The notes under the pieces: generated by a model | Told to the model about the DNA's origin: nothing | Seen by the model: only the letters and a program-made list of their open reading frames with translations | Databases searched by the model: none | Position numbers and translations under genes: made by a program | Shown: positions 44,344 to 52,645 of the stretch, one piece after another | Numbering within the stretch: position 1 is the first letter of the stretch | Layout: every line of letters starts with the position of its first letter | Assembly (NCBI RefSeq): GCF_900109565.1 | Contig: NZ_FNZZ01000003.1 | Coordinates: 62,001-126,000 of the forward strand | Length of the DNA: 64,000 bases | Origin: Sphingomonas palmae | Lineage (GTDB): Bacteria; Pseudomonadota; Alphaproteobacteria; Sphingomonadales; Sphingomonadaceae | Reading direction: 5' to 3'

Positions 44344-44906
44344 GGCGCCGCGTCCTCGGGCAGCAACCCGAGCCCGCGCGGATCGGGAAAGGTCTCGATC
44401 GTGCGCCTGATCGCGACAAAGCCCTGCGCACGGTAGAAATTGAGCGCCGACGGGTGGTCGAGCGTGCAGGTGTTGAGCGCAACACGGGTCACGCCACGCA
44501 CCCAGGCGCGCGCCATCGTCTCCGCCATCAACCAGCGTCCCAGCCCTTGCCCGGCGAGTTCGGGCACCAGCGCGAAATAGGCGATGTCGCACGCGCCTTC
44601 GTGCCGGAAATCCAGCTCGACCATGCCGACCTCGATCCCGGCAGCGTCGATCGCGGCGAAGACCTGCACCCGCGGATCATGGATGATCGCGGTGAGCGCG
44701 GCGTCATCCATCACCAGCCGCGAATACCACAGCCAGCGCTGCCCGACGCGGCGGAACAATTCGCGGTACTTGGGCGGCGTGGGTTCCATCCAGCGCACCA
44801 GCCGCAGCCGCGACGGCGGGGTAGGGCGCAGCGGCGGTCGGCGCGTCATCTCCAGCGTGGTGACGATCGTCGCCAGATCGCCTTCGGGCACCGGGATCAG
44901 CGCCAC
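44313..44906 (-). CDS. GNAT-family N-acetyltransferase
   Basis: 197 residues from a GTG at 44906, directly after hemF on the same strand. The acetyl-CoA motif A is visible as FALVPELAGQGLGRWLMAET, followed by CTLDHPSALNFYRAQGF, which is typical of the final strand of the fold. The substrate is unknown. The N-terminal half has few family landmarks. Confidence 0.87.
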   Translation of the reverse strand: MALIPVPEGDLATIVTTLEMTRRPPLRPTPPSRLRLVRWMEPTPPKYRELFRRVGQRWLWYSRLVMDDAALTAIIHDPRVQVFAAIDAAGIEVGMVELDFRHEGACDIAYFALVPELAGQGLGRWLMAETMARAWVRGVTRVALNTCTLDHPSALNFYRAQGFVAIRRTIETFPDPRGLGLLPEDAAPQLPFLASRI

Positions 44907-44910
44907 CGAG

Positions 44911-45753
44911 TCAGTCCCAGTTCGCGACCGGGGGCAGGCTCATCAGGATCGCGTCGATGTTGCCGCCGGTCTTCAACCCAAACAACGTGCCGCGATCGTA
45001 GACGAGGTTGAACTCGGCATAGCGTCCGCGCCAGCGCCGCTGCTCGGCCACGTCGTCGGCGGTGAAGGCGTCGTTCATGCGCCGACGCACGATCCGTGGG
45101 TAAGTGTCGAGAAAAGCCCGGCCGACGTCCTGTGTGAACGCCAGATCGCGCGCGAAATCGTTCTCGAGATGATCGTAGAAGATGCCGCCGACCCCGCGGT
45201 GCACCTTGCGATGCGGAATGTAGAAATACTCGTCCGCCCATTCCTTGAAGCGCGGATAATAGCCCGCGTCGTGCGCGTCGCACGCGGCCTTCAATGTTGC
45301 GTGAAAGTCGTCGGTGTCGCCCTTGACCGGCAGCGGCGGATTGAGATCGGCGCCGCCGCCGAACCACTGCTTGGTCGTGCGCAGGAAGCGCGTGTTCATG
45401 TGCACCGCGGGCACGTGCGGGTTCGCCATGTGCGCGACCAGGCTGATGCCGGTCGCGAAAAAGCGCGGATCCTCGCCCGCGCCGTGGATCGTGCGCCCGA
45501 ACTCGCCCTCGAACGTGCCGCCGACCGTGGACACGTTGACGCCGACCTTCTCGAACACGCGGCCCTTCATTACGCCGCGCACACCCCCGCCGCCCGGCTC
45601 ACCCGACGGGTCGGCGCGATCCCAGGCGATATAGTCGAACGTCGCATCCGACCCCGCCTCGCGCTCGATCGCCTCGAACTCGGCGCAGATCAGGTCGCGC
45701 AGATGCTCGAACCAGGTGCGGGCTTGGGTCTGTTGGTCGTCGAGTGGGAACAT
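44911..45753 (-). CDS. hemF: Oxygen-dependent coproporphyrinogen III oxidase
   Basis: 280 residues. It decarboxylates coproporphyrinogen III to protoporphyrinogen IX. Signatures are GVNVSTVGGTF, THMNTRFLRTTKQWFGGGADLNP-like region, and YYPRFKEWADEYFYIPHR. GGIFYDHLEND and a C-terminal LVYDRGTLFGLKTGGNIDAIL-type segment are also present. With hemH at 2.8 kb it gives two genes of the heme pathway. The GNAT gene follows within five bases. Confidence 0.97.
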   Translation of the reverse strand: MFPLDDQQTQARTWFEHLRDLICAEFEAIEREAGSDATFDYIAWDRADPSGEPGGGGVRGVMKGRVFEKVGVNVSTVGGTFEGEFGRTIHGAGEDPRFFATGISLVAHMANPHVPAVHMNTRFLRTTKQWFGGGADLNPPLPVKGDTDDFHATLKAACDAHDAGYYPRFKEWADEYFYIPHRKVHRGVGGIFYDHLENDFARDLAFTQDVGRAFLDTYPRIVRRRMNDAFTADDVAEQRRWRGRYAEFNLVYDRGTLFGLKTGGNIDAILMSLPPVANWD

Positions 45754-45805
45754 GGCGCAGCGCCTTAGCGGGCGAGGGCGCCTTACGTCGAGGCGGCAGA
45801 ATGTC

Positions 45806-46255
45806 TCATGCGGGCCAGCCGTCGGTCTGCCGCATCGCCTCGCCCAGGATCATCGCGCACGACACCGCGACGTTCAGCGATCGCATACCGCTACGCATCG
45901 GCACCCGCACGCGCAGGTCGGCGCGCGCGTGAACGTCGGCGGGCACGCCCGCGCTCTCCGACCCAAACAGCAGTACATCGTCGGCGGCATAGCGCGCCTC
46001 GGTGTACGGCACCGCGCCGCTGGTGGTCGCCAGCACCAGTCGCGCGGGCGAGGCGGCGAGGAACGCGTCCCAGTCGACGTGGCGCGTCACCTGCGCAGCG
46101 GCGGCATAGTCCATGCCCGCCCGCGCCAGCGCACGGTCGCTCCACGGAAAGCCCATCGGCTCGATCAGGTCGACACCCGCATCCATGCACGCGGCGAGCC
46201 GCAGGATCGTCCCCACATTGCCCGCGATATCGGGTTGAAACAGTGCGATCCGCAT
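45806..46255 (-). CDS. trmL: tRNA (cytidine/uridine-34 2-prime-O)-methyltransferase
   Basis: 149 residues from the ATG at 46255. A SPOUT-fold methyltransferase of the TrmL/YibK type: IALFQPDIAGNVGTILRLAAC, VLLFGSESAGVPADV, and SLNVAVSCAMILGEAMRQ at the knot. It methylates the wobble position of tRNA-Leu. It is divergent from petA and shares the intergenic region with it. Confidence 0.95.
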   Translation of the reverse strand: MRIALFQPDIAGNVGTILRLAACMDAGVDLIEPMGFPWSDRALARAGMDYAAAAQVTRHVDWDAFLAASPARLVLATTSGAVPYTEARYAADDVLLFGSESAGVPADVHARADLRVRVPMRSGMRSLNVAVSCAMILGEAMRQTDGWPA

Positions 46256-46298
46256 GACGGGATCATTACCCCGGTCTTTCCGCATCCGCAAAATGGGA

Positions 46299-46328
46299 TT
46301 GGCAAAGCGCGGAGGGCTTGGCTATCAG
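46299..46328 (+). promoter_or_regulatory. Possible sigma-70 promoter of petABC
   Basis: TTGGCA at 46299-46304 and TATCAG at 46323-46328 are separated by 18 bases, upstream of petA at 46432. The match is imperfect and is given only as a suggestion. Confidence 0.3.
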
Positions 46329-46431
46329 GCCATGAGAGGACCGGCCAAGGGGATGGCCGGCCGCGAAGGGGGGTACGCGGGCGTCCATTGCTCGCCACGT
46401 GCCCCGCAGGGCAATGCAAGGGCTCGTGTGA

Positions 46432-47019
46432 ATGGCGACTGTCGACGATCGGCTTCCTCCGGGTGAGGACCCCGCGCTCCTCGCGGACGATACCTTCCAC
46501 GACCCGCGCCGTCGCGACTTCATCAACATCGCCGCCGTCTCGTTCGCAGGCGTCGGCGCGCTGGCGATCGTGCTGCCGCTGATCAACCAGATGAACCCCT
46601 CGGCCGACGTGCTCGCGCTGTCGACGACCGAGATCGACATCTCCAAGATCGAGCCGGGGCAGGCGATCAAGGCGAGCTTCCGCAAGCAGCCGCTGTTCGT
46701 GCGTAACCTGACGCCGAAGGAGATCGCCGAGGCCGATGCGGTGCCAGTGTCGTCGCTTCGCGATCCGCAGACGCTGGAAGAGCGCACCAAGGCGGGCAAG
46801 AAGAACTGGCTGATCACACTGGGCGTCTGCACGCATCTGGGCTGCGTGCCGCTGGGCGCGGGCGAGGGCGAGAACCGCGGTCCGTTCGGCGGTTACTTCT
46901 GTCCGTGCCACGGCTCGGCCTACGACACCGCCGCGCGCATCCGTCAGGGGCCGGCGCCGAAGAACCTGGTCGTTCCCGAATATACGTTCAATTCTGACAC
47001 CGTCGTGACGGTGGGTTGA
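46432..47019 (+). CDS. petA: Cytochrome bc1 complex Rieske iron-sulfur subunit
   Basis: 195 residues with an RRDF twin-arginine-like signal and a single membrane anchor ([20 protein letters not shown]). The [2Fe-2S] ligands are in [10 protein letters not shown] and CPCHGSAYD. It accepts electrons from ubiquinol at the Qo site and passes them to cytochrome c1. It heads petABC, with the usual spacing of 10 bases to petB. No HTH or RNA element was recognised upstream beyond a weak promoter. Confidence 0.98.
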   Translation: MATVDDRLPPGEDPALLADDTFHDPRRRDFINIAAVSFAGVGALAIVLPLINQMNPSADVLALSTTEIDISKIEPGQAIKASFRKQPLFVRNLTPKEIAEADAVPVSSLRDPQTLEERTKAGKKNWLITLGVCTHLGCVPLGAGEGENRGPFGGYFCPCHGSAYDTAARIRQGPAPKNLVVPEYTFNSDTVVTVG

Positions 47020-47029
47020 GGTAGCAGCC

Positions 47030-48316
47030 ATGAGCTTTCCCTGGGCCAAGCATTACGAGCCGAAGCAGCCGCTGATGCGGTGGGTGGACGAGAAGCTGCC
47101 GCTGCCACGCCTCGTCTACAACGCGATCGGCGCCGGTTATCCGGTGCCCCGCAACCTCAACTATTTCTGGAACTTCGGCGTGCTCGCGGGCGCGGCGCTG
47201 GTGTGCCAGATCGTGACGGGCGTCGTGCTCGCCATGCACTACGCCGCCAACGGCGCGGTCGCGTTCGGCTCGGTCGAGAGCATCATGCGCGACGTGAACG
47301 CGGGCTGGTTCCTGCGCTACGCGCACGCGAACGGCGCGTCGATGTTCCTGGCCGTGGTCTACATCCACATCGGCCGCGGGCTCTACTACGGGTCTTACAA
47401 GGCGCCGCGCGAGATGGTGTGGCTGCTCGGCGTCGTCATCTTCCTGCTCATGATGGCGACCGCGTTCATGGGCTACGTGCTTCCCTGGGGGCAGATGAGC
47501 TTCTGGGGCGCGCAGGTCATCACCGGCTTCTTCTCGGCCATCCCGCTGGTGGGTGAGACGATCCGCATCTGGCTGCTCGGCGGATTCGCGCCCGACAATG
47601 CCGCTTTGAATCGCTTCTTCTCGCTCCACTATCTGCTGCCGTTCGTCACCGCGGGCGTCATCATCCTGCACATCTGGGCGCTGCATATCCCGGGGTCGAA
47701 CAACCCGACCGGCGTCGACGTGAAGGGCGAGCAGGACACGGTGCCGTTCCACCCGTATTACACGGCCAAGGACGGCGTCGGCGTCGCGGTGTTCTTCCTG
47801 ATCTTCGCCGCCCTCATCTTCTTCTCGCCCAACCTGCTCGGCCACCCGGACAATTACATCGAGGCGAACCCACTCTCGACCCCGGCGCACATCGTGCCCG
47901 AATGGTACTTCCTGCCGTTCTACGCTATCCTCAAGAGCTTCACCGCCGACTTCATCCTGCCGGCGAAGCTGTGGGGCGTGCTCGCGATGTTCGGCTCGAT
48001 CCTGCTGCTGTTCTTCCTGCCGTGGATCGACTCGTCGCCGGTACGCTCCGCCAACTATCGCCCGACCTACCGCTGGTTCCTCGTCGTGCTGCTGCTCGAC
48101 ATTCTGGTGCTCGGCTACGTCGGCGGTGCGGAGGCGACCGCGCGCAACGTCATCATGGGGCAAATCGCGGCGGGTTATTATTTCGCGCACTTCCTCATCA
48201 TCCTGCCGCTGATCTCGGCGTCCGAGCGTCCGCGCCCGCTGCCCAACTCGATCACTGAGGCGGTGCTGGCGAAGCACGCAGGCACCTCGCCCGCCAAGAC
48301 AGCGATGGCCGGCTGA
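47030..48316 (+). CDS. petB: Cytochrome b subunit of the bc1 complex
   Basis: 428 residues and about eight membrane helices. The two b-heme histidine pairs lie in [18 protein letters not shown] and in [20 protein letters not shown] with the PGSNNPTG loop. The Qo-site PEWY motif is [12 protein letters not shown]. It moves electrons from ubiquinol to the low-potential hemes. Between petA and petC in the expected order. Confidence 0.98.
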   Translation: MSFPWAKHYEPKQPLMRWVDEKLPLPRLVYNAIGAGYPVPRNLNYFWNFGVLAGAALVCQIVTGVVLAMHYAANGAVAFGSVESIMRDVNAGWFLRYAHANGASMFLAVVYIHIGRGLYYGSYKAPREMVWLLGVVIFLLMMATAFMGYVLPWGQMSFWGAQVITGFFSAIPLVGETIRIWLLGGFAPDNAALNRFFSLHYLLPFVTAGVIILHIWALHIPGSNNPTGVDVKGEQDTVPFHPYYTAKDGVGVAVFFLIFAALIFFSPNLLGHPDNYIEANPLSTPAHIVPEWYFLPFYAILKSFTADFILPAKLWGVLAMFGSILLLFFLPWIDSSPVRSANYRPTYRWFLVVLLLDILVLGYVGGAEATARNVIMGQIAAGYYFAHFLIILPLISASERPRPLPNSITEAVLAKHAGTSPAKTAMAG

Positions 48317-48350
48317 GCCGAGCAGCGACGAAAAGGGGATACAGAACACA

Positions 48351-49193
48351 ATGGCTCGTCTCATCTCGATCGTGATCGGCGCGGCGTTCGTCTTCGTGCT
48401 GGCGATCGCGCTGTTCGGCACCGCGAAGACCGCGATCACCGAACCGGCGGCGGAAAGCGCGGAACACGTCTTCCACCTGCATCCCGAGAACATCGGGCTG
48501 CCGTCGGCCGGGCTGTTCGGCAAGTTCGACCGCCAGCAGGTCCAGCGCGGTTTCGCGGTCTACAAGGAAGTGTGCGCCGCCTGCCACTCGCTCAAGTACG
48601 TGGCGTTCCGCGACCTGACCAAGATCGGCTATACCGACGCCGAGGTAAAGGCGATCGCCAACCAGTGGGTGATCGAGCAGCCGAGCGTGAACCCGGACAC
48701 GGGTGAGGCGACGACGCGCAAGAACCTGCCGTCCGACCACTTCCCGTCGCCGTTCGCCAACGAAGTTGCCGCGCGTGCCGCCAACAACAACGCGCTGCCG
48801 CCCGATCTGTCGCTGATCACCAAGGCGCGCGAGGACGGCCCGAACTACGTCCACGCGCTGATCACCGGCTATCGCAACCAGCCGGCCGAGCTGTTGAAGG
48901 AATTCCCGGGCGCCAAGACCCCGCCGGGGCTGCACTACAACCCGTATTTCGCCAACCTCAACATCGCGATGCCGCCGCCGCTGACCGCGGATGGGCAGGT
49001 GACCTACTCGGACGGCACCAAGGCGACCAAGGACCAGATGGCGCGCGACGTGTCGGCGTTCCTGACCTGGACCGCCGAGCCCAACCTGGAGGCGCGCCAC
49101 GCCGCTGGTCTGGCCGCGGTGATCTTCCTCGTAATCTTCGTGTTCCTGACCTGGGGCGCGTACCAGAACGTGTGGCGGGGGGTGGAGCACTAA
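48351..49193 (+). CDS. petC: Cytochrome c1 subunit of the bc1 complex
   Basis: 280 residues with an N-terminal signal or helix (LISIVIGAAFVFVLAIALF). The heme-binding CxxCH is CAACHSLKYV. The axial methionine lies in the LNIAMPPPLTADGQVTYSDGT segment. A C-terminal membrane helix (AVIFLVIFVFLTWGAYQNVW) anchors the protein. It completes petABC. A REP-like repeat lies 48 bases beyond the stop. Confidence 0.98.
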   Translation: MARLISIVIGAAFVFVLAIALFGTAKTAITEPAAESAEHVFHLHPENIGLPSAGLFGKFDRQQVQRGFAVYKEVCAACHSLKYVAFRDLTKIGYTDAEVKAIANQWVIEQPSVNPDTGEATTRKNLPSDHFPSPFANEVAARAANNNALPPDLSLITKAREDGPNYVHALITGYRNQPAELLKEFPGAKTPPGLHYNPYFANLNIAMPPPLTADGQVTYSDGTKATKDQMARDVSAFLTWTAEPNLEARHAAGLAAVIFLVIFVFLTWGAYQNVWRGVEH

Positions 49194-49240
49194 GCGTGCG
49201 GCAAGCCGCTAGCGACAGCTACTGGTGCGCGAACAGCACG

Positions 49241-49295
49241 CGCCCGGCCGGCGGCGCCAAAGCGCCGACCGACGACGCGGGCTTCGCCCGCGGCG
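49241..49295 (+). repeat. REP-like repeat, copy B
   Basis: 55 bases matching the minus-strand copy at 37954-38008 at 52 positions, with GGCGC-GCGCC and CGCGGGC-TTC-GCCCGCG hairpins. It lies 48 bases downstream of the petC stop. Confidence 0.75.
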
Positions 49296-49446
49296 CTCCT
49301 CGACCAGAACATGCCGTTATACGGCCGGGGCAGGTGCCTCGGCCGTTTCCGTTTGCGCGTCGCCCCACAACTCACTCCTATCCTCCCGCGCTCCCGGACC
49401 GCCCACACCCTTGCACTCCCGTGCCGCACCGCCGACAAGCCCGCGC

Positions 49447-49980
49447 ATGGCAAATGACGACCTCCGCGCGCTGATCCGCACCATCCCCGACTTCCCCAAG
49501 CCCGGCATCCAGTTCCGCGACATCACCACGCTGCTGCTGTCACCCACCGGCCTCGCCACTGCGGTGGAGCGGATGGTGGCGGCGGTCGACGGACCCGTGG
49601 ACCTCGTCGCGGGGATCGAGGCGCGCGGGTTCCTGTTCGCCGCCGCGCTCGCGGTGCCGCTGAAGGCGGGCGTGCTGCTGATCCGCAAGGATGGCAAGCT
49701 GCCCGGCGCCACGATCGCGGAGGATTACGCGCTCGAGTACGGGCAGGACCGGATCGCGATCCACGCCGACGCCTGCGCGCCGGGCGCGCGCGTCCTGCTG
49801 ATCGACGACCTGATCGCGACCGGCGGCACCGCGCGCGCCGCCGTCAGGCTATTGCGCAAGGCGGGCGCGACCGTCACGCAGGCGCGATTCCTCGTCGACC
49901 TGCCCGATCTGGGCGGCGCCGACGCGCTGCGCGCCGAGGACATCCGCGTCGACGCGCTGGTTTCGTTCCCCGGCCATTAA
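49447..49980 (+). CDS. apt: Adenine phosphoribosyltransferase
   Basis: 177 residues. It salvages adenine to AMP using PRPP. The PRPP-binding motif is VLLIDDLIATGGTARAA, with FPKPGIQFRDITTLL and VAGIEARGFLFAAALA as family signatures. The ATG at 49447 gives the expected N-terminus. It follows petC and the REP-like repeat, and precedes a lipoprotein gene. Confidence 0.97.
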   Translation: MANDDLRALIRTIPDFPKPGIQFRDITTLLLSPTGLATAVERMVAAVDGPVDLVAGIEARGFLFAAALAVPLKAGVLLIRKDGKLPGATIAEDYALEYGQDRIAIHADACAPGARVLLIDDLIATGGTARAAVRLLRKAGATVTQARFLVDLPDLGGADALRAEDIRVDALVSFPGH

Positions 49981-50056
49981 GGAACAACGACGTATCGCCT
50001 CCGTTCTACGACGAACAGCGGCGCGTATCGGCCGCGTTCCTGTGTGCGGGAGAGAT

Positions 50057-50725
50057 ATGGTGAACCTCAAGCGGATCGGCATTGTCGCGCTACTCGGCAG
50101 CCTGGGCCTCGGCCTCGGGGCATGCACCGATGGCTATGGCTATAGCGGGGTCAACGTCGGCGTCGGCAGCGGCTTCTACGGTGACGGCTATTACGGTGAT
50201 GGCTATTATGGTGACGCGGGCTATTACGGCGATCCGTATCACGGCGGCGGGTTCGGCGGCTACAATCCCGGCTATTACGGCTGGTACAACAACTTCTATT
50301 ATCCCGGCACCGGCGTCTACGTGTACGACCGCAACCGTCGTCCGTACCGCTGGAACGACGGGCAGCGCCGTTACTGGCAGGGCCGCCGCGGCAACGCGCA
50401 GGTGCGGCAGAACTGGGGCGACTTCGGTCGCGACGTGCGGCGCGAACGGCGCGACTATCGCGGCGACATTCGCGACAACCGTCAGGCGTATCGCAACGGC
50501 CAGATCACGCGCGACCAGTTCCAGCAGGGCCGTCGCGACGCGCGGCGCGAGTATCGCGGCGACGTCCGGCAGGACTTCCGTGACCTGCGCCGTCAGAACC
50601 GCGCCGAAGGCGTTCGCACGCCGCGTCCGCAGGGTGCGTTCCAGCCGCGTCCCGGTGGACGCGGTGACGGCTTCCGCGGGCGCGGCGGCAGTTTCCGCGG
50701 CGGACGCGGTCCCAACCCGCGCTGA
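50057..50725 (+). CDS. Gly/Tyr- and Arg/Asp-rich lipoprotein
   Basis: 222 residues from the ATG at 50057 with GGGAGAG upstream. The lipobox GLGAC places the lipid-modified cysteine near residue 22. Then come repeated GYYGDG-type units (residues about 40-60), a middle YVYDRNRRPYRW, Arg/Asp units such as RRERRDYRGDIRDNRQAYRN, and a Gly/Arg-rich tail. The charged units resemble those in the glycine-zipper protein at 18832. Function unknown. Confidence 0.7.
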   Translation: MVNLKRIGIVALLGSLGLGLGACTDGYGYSGVNVGVGSGFYGDGYYGDGYYGDAGYYGDPYHGGGFGGYNPGYYGWYNNFYYPGTGVYVYDRNRRPYRWNDGQRRYWQGRRGNAQVRQNWGDFGRDVRRERRDYRGDIRDNRQAYRNGQITRDQFQQGRRDARREYRGDVRQDFRDLRRQNRAEGVRTPRPQGAFQPRPGGRGDGFRGRGGSFRGGRGPNPR

Positions 50726-50733
50726 GCGATGAA

Positions 50734-50764
50734 GCAGCGGAGTGATGGACCATCGCTCCGCTGC
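50734..50764 (+). terminator. Hairpin after the Gly/Tyr-rich lipoprotein
   Basis: GCAGCGGAGTGATGG pairs with CCATCGCTCCGCTGC (one mismatch), starting nine bases beyond the stop. Confidence 0.65.
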
Positions 50765-51168
50765 AACATATGACCTCGTTGAAGTCACCGGGCGGCCGAC
50801 GCCCGCTCGTTTTGACCCCAACCGCATGATGGCTGGCGAGAGCGCCTTTCAGATCAATCTTGCGCGTTGTCGAACAGTCGTTGCTATTCAGGCTGTCGCG
50901 GTCGTCCCATCGCCTAGACGCACGCGATCAGGCCGTTCGAGTTCATCGACGTGACGGCGATCGCGTGATGATCGAACACCGTTACGTGGTCCTCTAAGAT
51001 GTCCATGTTGGGCTGCAATGCGGAGCGGCGCTTCGTCAGCCCTCGGTCTCGCAGCGCAGCGTAACGCCGTGCTAGGACGGTTTCAGCCAGCGTAACGCGC
51101 CGATCCTGGGTAAGCCGAGACCCGCCTGCCGATTGTGTTTCAGGTTCTCGACCAGCATCGCCGATGCC
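50765..51168. other. Spacer without a recognised gene
   Basis: No frame in this stretch shows protein-like composition or motifs that I recognise. It separates a plus-strand gene from a minus-strand gene end. Confidence 0.5.
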
Positions 51169-52509
51169 TCAGCGCCGCAATACGCCGCGGAACGGTCGGT
51201 CGTCGCCGTCAAGATTGCGGCCCGCGGGCAGGCCGAGCAGGTCGCGCAGCAGCGGTGCCACGTCGACGTTGTCGAAGTCGCCGACGCGCTTGCCGCGCGC
51301 GAACGCGGGTCCATTGGCGATGAACAACGCGCGCATGTCGGGCGCCTCATTGTCGTAGCCGTGGTTGCCACCTTCGCGCGGCTTGACGGGCGTCGTCTTC
51401 TCGATCGCCCACGCGCCACCCGGGCCGTCATCGGCGAGGCACAGATACGGCGGCACGCGAACGTTGGCGCCGTAGTGGAAGCGCGCGGGGATGTTGCCCT
51501 TGGCCCAGCACGTCATGTGCGCGTGCGGCTTGAGCAGCGCGGCGCGCACCGCGGCGTCGCGGCCCGGCGCGGGGTAGAAGGTCGCGTACGGCCCGGCCTC
51601 GAACACGCGCGCATCGGCGGGAGGCAGGATGTGGTCGAGCGCGACGACGCGGGTGCTGCTGGTCGCCGCCATGCCGTGGTCGGCGACGATCACGAGGTTC
51701 GCGGGCTGGCCGAGCGCGGCGAGCCCCGCCACCAGCTCGCCGATCCGCGCGTCGACCTCCGCCACCGCCTGCGTCGTGCGCGCGTCGGCGGGACCGAACG
51801 AGTGTCCCGCACTGTCGACCGTGTCGAAATAGAGCGTGACCAGCTGCGGCCGGGTGGCGGCTGGGCGACGCAGCCAGTCGAGCACCGCGTCGACGCGCTG
51901 GTGACCGGTCACCGCCTGGTTGAACTGCTGCCAGTCGCTCGGGCGCGTGCCGCCGTCGACTGCGCCGTGATTGCCGCTGCCGCGCACGCCACCCCAGCCG
52001 ACGTTCGATCCCGGCCAGAACATCGTCGCGGTGCGGATGCCCGCCTTCTCCGCGGTCACCCAGATCGGCTCGGCCGCGTTCCACCAGGACGGGTCGTCGC
52101 TCTCCATCGTGAACGTGTCGTTGGGCCGCGCAGGGTCGATGAAGGAATTGGCGACGATGCTGTGGCGATCGGGGCGCAGGCCCGTCACCAGCGTCCAGTG
52201 GTTGGGAAAGGTCTTCGAGGGGAAGCTTGGCCGCATGTCCGCCGACACGCCGCCGGCGGCGAGTCGCGACAGGTTGGGGGTCACTCCGCGCCGGAGATAA
52301 TCGGGGCGAAAGCCGTCGATCGAGACCAGGATCGTGATCGGCGCCCGCGCCTCCGCTCGCGCGGACGGCGGGGTGGCGGCAGTCGTGTAGGGCGCACCGG
52401 TAGCGGGCGGCGCCGGCTGCGTCACCGGCGACAGCGCCGGGGGTGAGTAGGGATAAGCGCACGCGCCCAGGGCAGCGAGCGCGGCGAGCGGGAGGGCCGA
52501 GCGCAGCAT
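51169..52509 (-). CDS. Secreted alkaline phosphatase-superfamily phosphodiesterase/pyrophosphatase
   Basis: 446 residues with a lipobox (LAALGAC), so probably an envelope lipoprotein. Metal and nucleophile motifs of the superfamily are seen: ILVSIDGFRPDYLRRG near residue 60, TFPNHWTLVTGLRPDRHSI with the nucleophilic threonine region, VIVADHGMAATSS, and NHGYDNEAPDMRALFIANGP. It resembles nucleotide pyrophosphatase/phosphodiesterases. Substrate unknown. Confidence 0.9.
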   Translation of the reverse strand: MLRSALPLAALAALGACAYPYSPPALSPVTQPAPPATGAPYTTAATPPSARAEARAPITILVSIDGFRPDYLRRGVTPNLSRLAAGGVSADMRPSFPSKTFPNHWTLVTGLRPDRHSIVANSFIDPARPNDTFTMESDDPSWWNAAEPIWVTAEKAGIRTATMFWPGSNVGWGGVRGSGNHGAVDGGTRPSDWQQFNQAVTGHQRVDAVLDWLRRPAATRPQLVTLYFDTVDSAGHSFGPADARTTQAVAEVDARIGELVAGLAALGQPANLVIVADHGMAATSSTRVVALDHILPPADARVFEAGPYATFYPAPGRDAAVRAALLKPHAHMTCWAKGNIPARFHYGANVRVPPYLCLADDGPGGAWAIEKTTPVKPREGGNHGYDNEAPDMRALFIANGPAFARGKRVGDFDNVDVAPLLRDLLGLPAGRNLDGDDRPFRGVLRR

Positions 52510-52645
52510 CGTGCGCGCTCAATAATCCTCGTCGCGTGCTTTGTCTCGCACGATGCTGGAACGATTAGGGCAAGGGGTGGCCGAGCGGACGACCACGCTC
52601 CCGCTCGAGCATTCGTGCCCCGTCGCCGTGGCTAGCGGCGGCGGC

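Noticed and set aside
46988-48523. 511-residue minus-strand frame opposite petB and petC
   Set aside because: Antisense to certain genes; Arg/Glu/His-rich low-complexity translation.
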